NCBI GenBank assembly: GCA_017745015.1
Contig: JAGIAF010000209.1
Location: forward strand, 1-6,010
Reading direction: 5' to 3'
Source of the DNA: Bdellovibrio sp.
GTDB taxonomy: Bacteria; Bdellovibrionota; Bdellovibrionia; Bdellovibrionales; Bdellovibrionaceae
DNA: 6,010 nucleotides
Shown: one piece after another, positions 1-5,559 of the stretch
How positions within the stretch are numbered: position 1 is the stretch's first letter
How the letters are laid out: each line of letters begins with the position of its first letter
Program-made: the position numbers and the translations under genes
The notes under the pieces: model-generated
The model's database searches: none
What the model saw: only the letters and a program-made list of their open reading frames with translations
Told to the model about the DNA's origin: nothing

Positions 1-232
1 ACAGGTTGTATGCTGCGCCAATATCAATTGAAGTTCCAGTTGAGCAATCTTTGCAGGCTTTCTCAGAAGAGAAGAAACCGCGAGTGAGGAACGTCGTGAT
101 TTCGTTTTGTGGAGCACCGTAAGAAGAGTAAGACGGTGAAGAAGAAGAGTAATCAGAACCTGTTTTTGCGATTTTTGCTGAAGCTACAGATGAAGCTGCA
201 ACCAGTGCTAGTGATACGATGAACTTTGTCAT
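1..232 (-). CDS. Exported, probable outer-membrane protein (5' part only)
   Basis: This reading frame starts at ATG 232-230 and runs off the left edge, giving about 77 N-terminal residues. It begins MTKFIVSLALVAASSVASA, a typical Sec signal peptide: Lys at position 3, a hydrophobic core, and an A-S-A cleavage site after residue 19. The mature part opens with a Ser/Tyr-rich stretch (YSSSSPSYSSYG) and then has a CKDC pair followed by TSIDIGAAYNL. That last segment alternates like a beta-strand, as in outer-membrane barrels, so an outer-membrane or periplasmic location is inferred; no family is recognised. The start is well supported by an AGGAG Shine-Dalgarno at 241-245, 8 nt upstream. The run of TCT serine codons could mean strong expression, but this is weak evidence. 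It lies downstream of the helicase gene on the same strand, yet has its own likely promoter at 264-292. Size and function cannot be judged because most of the gene lies outside the window. Confidence 0.8.
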   Translation of the reverse strand, partial: MTKFIVSLALVAASSVASAKIAKTGSDYSSSSPSYSSYGAPQNEITTFLTRGFFSSEKACKDCSTGTSIDIGAAYNL

Positions 233-238
233 TGTTGA

Positions 239-290
239 GACTCCTTTTTGTTAAGACACCAAAATTATTTTGGTTAATCAAAAAGGAGTC
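239..290 (-). repeat. 12-bp perfect inverted repeat enclosing the Shine-Dalgarno
   Basis: The arms gactcctttttg (239-250) and caaaaaggagtc (279-290) are perfect inverse complements. Between them is a smaller dyad, ccaaaa (259-264) and ttttgg (268-273), with a 3-nt centre. TTAA also occurs on both sides (251-254 and 274-277) and can extend the pairing. In a minus-strand RNA that reads through from the helicase gene, the 3' arm contains the AGGAG of the exported protein gene, so the SD would be paired. There is no GC-rich stem and no clear U-run, so it does not look like a standard terminator. An operator for a DNA-binding protein is an alternative. Confidence 0.7.
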
Positions 291-292
291 AA
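264..292 (-). promoter_or_regulatory. Sigma70-like promoter for the exported protein gene
   Basis: On the minus strand, TTGACT (292-287) and AATAAT (269-264) are separated by exactly 17 nt. Each box matches the consensus at 5 of 6 positions. Transcription would start near 257, giving a leader of roughly 25 nt that carries the AGGAG at 245-241 and then ATG 232. The promoter lies just after the helicase stop codon and overlaps the inverted repeat 239-290. The transcript it makes would lack the far arm of that repeat. This is a match by eye with no start-site data. Confidence 0.55.
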
Positions 293-299
293 TATCAAA

Positions 300-2597
300 T
301 TAAACTCTCTCGAGACGGGCGTACTTCGCAACAAACTTCTTCACTGTGTTATCAGTGAACATGACGCTAACCTTCAAGTTGTCGCCAGCACCTTCCGTTG
401 CGTACACAGTGCCGACTCCAAACGTTGGATGACGTACGCGCATTCCTTTAGAGTAAGAACTCTTCGATGAAGAACTATCATCATCGTAATCAGGGAAGTC
501 TTGTGTATCGAAATCATCGCCACCAGAACGTGGTTTATTACGATCAGAAGATCCTGAAGACCATGCGCTTGGGAAATACTCATCCGAAGAGGATGAAGAG
601 CTTGAGCCATATCTTGACACAAAGCGAGGCGCTTCCGCAGCTGACTTAAATGCAACGAACTGAGTGGGGATCTCTTTCAAGAAACGCGACGGTGGATTGA
701 ATTGTTCTTGCCCCCATACGCGACGCATTTTTGCGTAAGTGAGCCAAAGCTTTTGGCGCGCGCGAGTCATGCCCACGTAAGCCAGACGGCGTTCTTCTTC
801 AACGTCTTCCTCAGAGTCACTTTCAGCGCTGCGACTGCTTGGGAAAAGATTTTCTTCCAAGCCGACAACAAATACATAAGGGAACTCAAGACCTTTTGAG
901 ATATGCAACGTCATCATCGTTACAGAGTTTTGATTCTGATCCAAGGAATCAACGTCATTTACCAAAGCCATCTCTTCGAGGAAGCTCGTCAAAGTCGATT
1001 CCTCACCACGCTCTTTAGCGAACTGAGCGATAGCATTATCAAGCTCTTCTAAGTTCTCGATGCGTGCTTGAGCTTCAGGAGACTCATCCTTTTTCAAAGA
1101 CATCAAGTATTCAGTGCGATCCAAAACGATGTGATAGAAGTCCGTCAATTTGAAGTTGTTGGCGTTGCCTTGCAAGTCCACCATCAAATCCAAGAAGCGA
1201 CGGATCTTGCCAGAAGTGCCAGCGTTGAACAAACGTTCATTCACTGCTTTTTCCGCAGCTTCCATCAACGTCATGTTTTTAGAGTGAGCAAGCTCTTCAA
1301 TTTTCTCAACAGTGGTTTTACCAATACCGCGCGCAGGGACGTTGATCACGCGTTTGAAAGCAATGTCGTCTGCTGGATTGATAGAAAGCTTCAGATAAGA
1401 AATGATATCCTTAATCTCCATGCGTTCATAGAAACGCACGCCGCCCACCAAACGATACGGAATACCCATAGTGCGGAGTTGTTCCTCAAGCACACGAGAT
1501 TGTGCATTGGTACGATAGAAGATGGCATAATCATTGTAAGAGCCTTCGCCCTCATTGATCATCGTTTGAATAGTTTTGGCAGCAAACTTCGCTTCGTCGT
1601 ATTCATTGCGTTCTTCACGCACTTGAATCAAGTCACCTTCCGCATTGGAAGTGAAAAGAGTTTTATCTTTACGTTGCGAGTTGTTCTTAATCACCGCAGT
1701 CGCCGCGTTCACGATATTCGCAGAAGAGCGATAGTTCTCTTCCAGCTTCACAACTTTGGCTTCCGGGAAGTCTTTCTCGAAGTCCAAGATGTTTTTGATA
1801 TCAGCTCCACGCCAGCTATAGATCGATTGATCTTCGTCACCGACTACGCACAAATTGCGATGAGCTTTCGCCAGCATTTGCACGATCAGATATTGAATGT
1901 GGTTGGTATCTTGATACTCATCAACCATGATGAAACGGAATTTTTGTTGGTACTGCGCCAAGATGTCTGGATACATGCGGAAAAGTTCCAACGTCTTCAT
2001 CAAAAGATCGTCGAAGTCCAAGCTGTTCGCACGTTTCATCTCAACTTCATAAGCCTTGTAAACGTCGACAGTCTTTTGATCCATCAGACGTTTATTGCCT
2101 TTTTCAAATTGCTCAGGAGTCAGCCCCAACATTTTTGCAGAGCTGATGCGACCTTGGAAGTTTTTTGCAGGATAGATCTTGTCGTTAATATTCAACGCCG
2201 TCATGACCTTCTTAATTTGTGAAAGAGAGTCCGACGAATCATAAATACCAAAGAACGGTTTATAATCCAAAAGAGTGATGTGCTGGCGAAGAACCCGCAC
2301 ACAGAAGCTATGGAAAGTACTGACCCAAAGTTGGCTGTGTAAAGGGACTTGCAGGTCCGCCAAAATCTTATAAAGACGGTGTTCCATCTCTTTGGCCGCC
2401 TTATTAGTAAAGGTCACCATCAAGATTTCATCCGGAGCCGCAGCCCCGTTCCCAATCATATTAGCCATACGATGAGTCAAAACCCGAGTCTTCCCCGAAC
2501 CCGCGCCAGCCAATATAAGCACCGGCCCCTCAAGAGTCTCAACAGCATCTTTCTGAGCGGGATTCAAATTTTTAGTAACAAAATCAAGCACATCCAT
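300..2597 (-). CDS. uvrD: UvrD/PcrA-type ATP-dependent 3'-5' DNA helicase (SF1A)
   Basis: This is a cytoplasmic helicase for nucleotide-excision and mismatch repair, replication restart and removal of stalled RNA polymerase (family knowledge). About 765 residues are encoded, near the usual 720-760. Visible motifs in order: Q motif LNPAQ (11-15), Walker A GAGSGKT (31-37), motif Ia TFTNKAAKEM (62-71), Walker B DEYQD (226-230), motif III GDEDQSIYSWRGA (253-265), motif IV EENYRS, motif V TLHISKGLEFP, and motif VI RRLAYVGMTRARQKL. A Ser/Asp-rich linker (about 662-717) leads to a Tudor-like domain (about 718-765, GMRVRHPTFGVGTVY), the RNA-polymerase-contacting module of PcrA/UvrD. I chose the second of two adjacent ATGs (2597-2595) because GGGGA at 2604-2608 lies 6 nt away; the first ATG (2600) leaves only 3 nt. 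A TTG at 2669 would add 24 residues that are mostly a translated palindrome, with no SD, so it is unlikely. All key catalytic residues are present. Confidence 0.97.
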   Translation of the reverse strand: MDVLDFVTKNLNPAQKDAVETLEGPVLILAGAGSGKTRVLTHRMANMIGNGAAAPDEILMVTFTNKAAKEMEHRLYKILADLQVPLHSQLWVSTFHSFCVRVLRQHITLLDYKPFFGIYDSSDSLSQIKKVMTALNINDKIYPAKNFQGRISSAKMLGLTPEQFEKGNKRLMDQKTVDVYKAYEVEMKRANSLDFDDLLMKTLELFRMYPDILAQYQQKFRFIMVDEYQDTNHIQYLIVQMLAKAHRNLCVVGDEDQSIYSWRGADIKNILDFEKDFPEAKVVKLEENYRSSANIVNAATAVIKNNSQRKDKTLFTSNAEGDLIQVREERNEYDEAKFAAKTIQTMINEGEGSYNDYAIFYRTNAQSRVLEEQLRTMGIPYRLVGGVRFYERMEIKDIISYLKLSINPADDIAFKRVINVPARGIGKTTVEKIEELAHSKNMTLMEAAEKAVNERLFNAGTSGKIRRFLDLMVDLQGNANNFKLTDFYHIVLDRTEYLMSLKKDESPEAQARIENLEELDNAIAQFAKERGEESTLTSFLEEMALVNDVDSLDQNQNSVTMMTLHISKGLEFPYVFVVGLEENLFPSSRSAESDSEEDVEEERRLAYVGMTRARQKLWLTYAKMRRVWGQEQFNPPSRFLKEIPTQFVAFKSAAEAPRFVSRYGSSSSSSSDEYFPSAWSSGSSDRNKPRSGGDDFDTQDFPDYDDDSSSSKSSYSKGMRVRHPTFGVGTVYATEGAGDNLKVSVMFTDNTVKKFVAKYARLERV

Positions 2598-2617
2598 CAT
2601 ACTTCCCCGAGGGCCCG

Positions 2618-2643
2618 CCCGCCGTAGCCTTGGCGCAGGCGGG
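2618..2643. repeat. GC-rich REP-like palindrome in the uvrD leader
   Basis: On the plus strand the order is CCCGCC (2618-2623), GTA, GCC, TT, GGC, GCA, GGCGGG (2638-2643). This gives a 6-bp outer stem, a 3x3 internal loop and a 3-bp inner stem. It is a GC island in an AT-rich spacer and is flanked by more G/C (GGGCCC at 2611-2616). From memory, near-identical palindromes are scattered in many unrelated bacterial genomes. When translated, one frame gives PPAPRLRRAG, a string that turns up in over-extended protein predictions. It lies about 10 nt upstream of the helicase SD and could affect leader folding. Only one copy is in this window, so its repetitive nature is not shown here. Confidence 0.6.
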
Positions 2644-2656
2644 TGTCGAACCTTTG

Positions 2657-2681
2657 GATAGACTGACAAAGTTTGTCTATC
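2657..2681. repeat. Operator-like dyad between uvrD and the metallopeptidase operon
   Basis: GATAGAC (2657-2663) and GTCTATC (2675-2681) form a perfect 7-bp inverted repeat. Overlapping it is a second perfect palindrome, GACAAA-G-TTTGTC (2665-2677). The two cannot both form fully as RNA hairpins, but both would be read as symmetry by a dimeric DNA-binding protein. The site lies in the divergent intergenic region, inside the likely uvrD leader and upstream of the plus-strand operon. It does not match the LexA boxes I know (CTG-N10-CAG or GAAC-N4-GTTC). The regulator is unknown. Confidence 0.35.
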
Positions 2682-2699
2682 TCTAAGTTTTCATTGAGT

Positions 2700-2728
2700 T
2701 TTTCAGCGAATTCCACTAAAACTATAAC
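2700..2728 (+). promoter_or_regulatory. Candidate promoter for the metallopeptidase-barrel-TerC operon
   Basis: TTTTCA (2700-2705) and TATAAC (2723-2728) are 17 nt apart and match the sigma70 boxes at 4/6 and 5/6. The predicted start near 2735 gives a leader of about 50 nt before GTG 2785. On the minus strand TATAGT (2726-2721) overlaps this -10 box and could be a -10 for uvrD, but I see no good -35 for it. The rest of the spacer 2729-2776 shows no other clear signal apart from a T-run at 2758-2763. Confidence 0.35.
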
Positions 2729-2784
2729 GCATTTGGTCATAAGCCTAAGAGGGCACCTTTTTTATAGTGCTTAGAGAGGACTTT

Positions 2785-4131
2785 GTGAAGCGCGTTCTTC
2801 CGAAAATCACAGCAGCGATACTTATGGCTACAGCAGTCACGGCTTGTTCTGGTCAAAAGGATACTTCAAACGTTTCTGGTTCAGTGGAAGTTCTTGCTCC
2901 AATGAACAATGCAAAATCCGGTTACTCGCTGCAATTCATTGAGTTGTCGGGTTTGGACTCTTTGCGTGAGGTTTCCGGACGCTTTGTGCGCTTCTTTATC
3001 AGTCCACGTATTATTTCTGACCGTTTGAATGGTTCAGCTCCTCAAGGTCGCTTCATTAAAAATACCGACAACAAATACATCCCTGCTAACGATATGACTC
3101 AACAAATGGTCACGATCTATGCGCATATGCAAAATCTCGCGCAGTTGGATGAAGACTTGGGAGCCGCGGGAGTGAATCACTGGCCTCGCGATATCGGTGT
3201 AGGTGTGCGTGTTGCCGGCGGCATGAAAAACAATGCGTTCTATGATGGTAAGATCGATGCGATGCTTTTCGTTCCTTACGATAAGGCGGATCTTCCAATT
3301 GCCGTGAACGGTGGAATCTTAGCTCACGAGCATTTCCATTCTTTGTTTTATAAACTTGTGATCAAAAGTGCTGCTTCAGGATCGACTCTTTCTGACGTGG
3401 GTACGGGTTCTATTCATGATCGCCAATCCTTCTTGAATGCGATGGGTGTTGTTGATTCTTCATTGGACGCCGATGGTGAAATGCGCACGCGTGTTGAGAT
3501 CGGCGATGTTCCAACTGCCAGACCTGCAGCTTTGAGCGAGCGTCGGGTGAAGAATTACTATGCCACGGCTTTCATGCGTGGTTTGAACGAAGGTTTGGCG
3601 GATTTCTGGGGTTGGATGTATACGGGCGATCCCGATTTTATCGCGACATCTTTGCCGTCTGAAAAAGTAAACCGCACTTTGAAATACTCTGCAGAAACAA
3701 ACGGAGCCTTGGCGTTGATCCCGATGGGGCAACTTCGCAGTGCGGCCTCTTTGTACAACCAATACGCTAAAGCTGATTTTGATAAATACATGCTGGGCAT
3801 GGCCTATAACATTGGAACTCGCTATGCACGTGTTATGAAAAAGCTGACGGAGGTTTCTGCTGAAGCGAGATCTGTCGATGCTTTGGCGATGCGTAAGGAA
3901 GTGGCGAAGTGGATTATCAAATCCTTGCCGACTTTCAAAGATGATTTCGCAAAATCAAGTGCGGATGGATTTTACGCTCCTTCTCAGTATATCGAAAACT
4001 TAGCGAAAGCTATTCCTGATATGAATAAAGCGGAGTGCGAATATTTGGTGGGTGTGATCAACAATACCGATTCTTCTAAAAGAGCCTGCAGTGAAGATGG
4101 CAACACTTTTAAAATGGTTGAGGCAGAATAA
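2785..4131 (+). CDS. Predicted gluzincin-type zinc metallopeptidase lipoprotein
   Basis: The protein (448 residues) begins with a lipoprotein signal peptide, MKRVLPKITAAILMATAVTAC, with lipobox V-T-A-C and the lipidated Cys at 21. Ser at +2 (not Asp) suggests outer-membrane sorting. HEHFH (181-185) is an HEXXH zinc motif, and NEGLADFWG (268-276) supplies a downstream Glu (E269) and Asp like the NExxSD segment of thermolysin-like gluzincins. NNAFYDG (149-155) resembles the NNAFW(N/D)G strand that precedes HEXXH in M4/M36 peptidases. Zinc binding by H181, H185 and E269, with E182 catalytic, is therefore inferred. The 83 residues between the second His and the Glu are far more than in thermolysin (about 20). 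GTG 2785 is chosen because AGAGAGGA ends 4 nt upstream and it gives a clean signal peptide; GTG 2767 would put charged residues (REDF) in front. It is first in the operon and overlaps the barrel gene by 1 nt. The substrate and any processing are unknown, and no named family is recognised. Confidence 0.8.
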   Translation: MKRVLPKITAAILMATAVTACSGQKDTSNVSGSVEVLAPMNNAKSGYSLQFIELSGLDSLREVSGRFVRFFISPRIISDRLNGSAPQGRFIKNTDNKYIPANDMTQQMVTIYAHMQNLAQLDEDLGAAGVNHWPRDIGVGVRVAGGMKNNAFYDGKIDAMLFVPYDKADLPIAVNGGILAHEHFHSLFYKLVIKSAASGSTLSDVGTGSIHDRQSFLNAMGVVDSSLDADGEMRTRVEIGDVPTARPAALSERRVKNYYATAFMRGLNEGLADFWGWMYTGDPDFIATSLPSEKVNRTLKYSAETNGALALIPMGQLRSAASLYNQYAKADFDKYMLGMAYNIGTRYARVMKKLTEVSAEARSVDALAMRKEVAKWIIKSLPTFKDDFAKSSADGFYAPSQYIENLAKAIPDMNKAECEYLVGVINNTDSSKRACSEDGNTFKMVEAE

Positions 4132-4733
4132 TGAAGTGGTCACTTTTCATTGCGACACTTTGCTTTTCTCTTTTTTCCCATGCGCAAGAGTCGCGCGCGA
4201 AAATGCCTCGTCCCGCTCCTGAAAAAGATCAATTGCAGATCTTCCCTTTGGATTTGGAAATGCGCTATGAGAAAAACGCCGAAGGTGAGTTCGTGGATCG
4301 CAAGCCTTTGAATCTGAGCTTTGCCTATCGGGCGCCGGATTGGTCTGTCTTATTTGAATATTCAAAATTCGATGAAGAAAGTGGTAACCCCACTTCAAAG
4401 ATTGAACGCAAACATGAAGAGATGATGGTGTGGGGGCGTTGGCATCTTTGGAAGCTCAAAGAAGGTCGCACGCGTCTATCAGTTTATGCAGCAGCAGGTG
4501 TGGGTGGATACCAAGAAGAAGTGACCACAACCCTTTCCGGAAATTCACAAACGGATAAGACTGGTTATCAAATGTTAGGCGGATTTGGTGGCGGTGCGGA
4601 TATTTCTTATCAAATGACGAAATCTTTCGGCGTTATCGCCGCTGTTGAAGGCCGCGGCTTGATGGCACAGGATTTTGATCCGAATCCGACGTGGGGCGCA
4701 GTACTGCGCACTGGTGTTCTTTTTTACTTTTAG
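4131..4733 (+). CDS. Small outer-membrane beta-barrel protein
   Basis: This is a 200-residue protein with the signal peptide MKWSLFIATLCFSLFSHA, probably cleaved after SHA (residue 18). The mature part has repeated stretches of alternating polar and hydrophobic/aromatic residues (LNLSFAYRAPDWSVLFEYSKF, TRLSVYAAAGVGGY, FGVIAAVEGRG). It ends AVLRTGVLFYF, and a C-terminal Phe is the usual signal for BAM-dependent barrel insertion. The size would suit about eight strands, as in OmpA/OmpW/OmpX-like barrels, but I cannot name a family. The start ATG overlaps the stop of the metallopeptidase gene (TAATG), with GAGG at 4120-4123 seven nt upstream, so translational coupling is likely. Tight coupling suggests the two proteins act together at the outer membrane, perhaps with the barrel as anchor or exit path for the lipoprotein. 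That role is speculation. Confidence 0.75.
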   Translation: MKWSLFIATLCFSLFSHAQESRAKMPRPAPEKDQLQIFPLDLEMRYEKNAEGEFVDRKPLNLSFAYRAPDWSVLFEYSKFDEESGNPTSKIERKHEEMMVWGRWHLWKLKEGRTRLSVYAAAGVGGYQEEVTTTLSGNSQTDKTGYQMLGGFGGGADISYQMTKSFGVIAAVEGRGLMAQDFDPNPTWGAVLRTGVLFYF

Positions 4734-4740
4734 ATAATGT

Positions 4741-4765
4741 GGGTGCTCTAACTAAGGAGTCACCC
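4741..4765 (+). promoter_or_regulatory. Hairpin covering the TerC Shine-Dalgarno
   Basis: GGGTGCTC (4741-4748) can pair with GAG-T-CACCC (4757-4765), an 8-bp stem with one bulged T and an 8-nt loop. The right arm takes up GAG of the AAGGAG Shine-Dalgarno (4754-4759), so ribosome access to TTG 4767 would depend on this stem opening. It fills nearly all of the 33-nt gap after the barrel gene. It is too short to be the Mn2+-sensing yybP-ykoY riboswitch often found upstream of TerC genes. Confidence 0.45.
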
Positions 4766-4766
4766 C

Positions 4767-5531
4767 TTGATCGAAATGCTCTCGAATCCACAAATCTGGA
4801 TTGCCTTTCTTACCCTCTTCGCACTTGAACTTGTTCTGGGTATCGATAACGTTATTTTCATTTCCATTCTGGCGGGTAAACTTCCAAAAGAGCAGCAAGA
4901 CAAAGCGCGTGTGATGGGTCTGAGTTTAGCTGTTATCACGCGAATTATTTTATTGTTCTCTCTGTCTTGGATCATTGGCTTGACGGAACCTCTCTTCGCC
5001 GTTTTGGGCCAAGAAATTTCCGGTCGCGATTTGATTCTGCTTTTAGGTGGTTTGTTTCTTATTATTAAAAGTACTTCTGAGATTCATCACAAACTGGAAG
5101 GTGTTGAAGGCAGTCAATCTAATACCGTGGCTCATTCATTCAATGCGGTTATTTTCCAAATTTTATTGCTCGATGTGGTGTTCTCTTTGGACTCCGTCAT
5201 CACAGCGGTGGGCATGGTCAATGAGATTGCGGTGATGATCGCGGCCGTTGTGATCTCGGCTGCTGTTATGATTGTCTCAGCGAAATCGATTAGTAACTTT
5301 GTGGACTCTCATCCGTCGTTGAAAATCTTGGCATTGAGTTTCTTGTTGATGATTGGTTTCACGTTGATCGTAGAATCTTTGGAAGTTCATATTCCAAAAG
5401 GTTATGTTTATTTTGCGATGGCGTTCTCTGTTGGAGTGGAGATGCTGAATATTCGTATGCGCAAAAAACAGCAACGTGAAGTGCCTGTGAAGTTGCGTGA
5501 GCGTGTCGCTGAAGAGCACGGGCCCACTTAA
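4767..5531 (+). CDS. TerC-family integral membrane protein (YgdQ-like, short form)
   Basis: This is a 254-residue inner-membrane protein with about seven hydrophobic segments. It closely resembles E. coli YgdQ as I remember it. Shared marks include ELVLGIDNVIF (21-31), SGRDLILLLGGLFLI (85-99), SEIHHKLEG (104-112), LLLDVVFSLDSVITAVG (133-149) and the C-terminal IPKGYVYFAMAFS. Asp27, Asp136 and Asp142 in the two pseudo-repeated LGIDN/FSLDS motifs are the likely ion-site residues. The family includes TerC and the Mn2+ exporter Alx; Bacillus members help load Mn2+ onto secreted enzymes. There is no C-terminal CBS/CorC part, only a basic tail. TTG 4767 is the likely start because AAGGAG (4754-4759) lies 7 nt away, while ATG 4776 would be 16 nt away. 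It is third in the operon, 33 nt after the barrel gene, with a hairpin over its SD. The substrate (Mn2+ or another metal) is inferred from the family. Confidence 0.93.
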   Translation: MIEMLSNPQIWIAFLTLFALELVLGIDNVIFISILAGKLPKEQQDKARVMGLSLAVITRIILLFSLSWIIGLTEPLFAVLGQEISGRDLILLLGGLFLIIKSTSEIHHKLEGVEGSQSNTVAHSFNAVIFQILLLDVVFSLDSVITAVGMVNEIAVMIAAVVISAAVMIVSAKSISNFVDSHPSLKILALSFLLMIGFTLIVESLEVHIPKGYVYFAMAFSVGVEMLNIRMRKKQQREVPVKLRERVAEEHGPT

Positions 5532-5548
5532 CGCAGGTCCCGTCTTTT
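5518..5548 (+). terminator. Hairpin overlapping the terC-family stop codon
   Basis: ACGGGCC (5518-5524) pairs with GG-T-CCCGT (5536-5543), a 7-bp stem with one bulged T, followed by CTTTT (5544-5548). The TAA stop (5529-5531) lies in the 11-nt loop. The U-run is short, so it is probably a weak first terminator ahead of the stronger one at 5572-5596. The same hairpin follows the HdeD-family gene on the minus strand, but without a good U-run there. Confidence 0.45.
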
Positions 5549-5559
5549 AAGAATTGAAA

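Noticed and set aside
239..290. Intrinsic terminator for the helicase gene
   Set aside because: The inverted repeat is AT-rich, has a large interior and is not followed by a U-run on the minus strand. SD pairing explains its exact boundaries better.
1068..2222. A 384-codon open frame on the plus strand, antisense to the helicase gene
   Set aside because: It lies wholly opposite conserved helicase motifs. Its product is rich in His, Phe, Ile and Val with no recognisable domain, as expected for an antisense frame of a well-coded gene.
2349..2627. Plus-strand open frame across the helicase start
   Set aside because: It is opposite the Walker A region, has no convincing SD and no recognisable protein features, so it is a shadow of the helicase.
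2618..2643. Rho-independent terminator or CRISPR-like repeat
   Set aside because: There is no T-run next to the stem on either strand and only one copy, with no regular spacing. A REP-like palindrome fits better.
3110..3800. Minus-strand open frames inside the metallopeptidase gene
   Set aside because: They overlap the conserved HEXXH and NEGLAD coding region, lack SD sites and have low-complexity, shadow-like products.
4734..4766. A yybP-ykoY (Mn2+) riboswitch upstream of the TerC-family gene
   Set aside because: The gap is only 33 nt, while that riboswitch needs about 100 nt with conserved internal loops. Only a simple hairpin is present.
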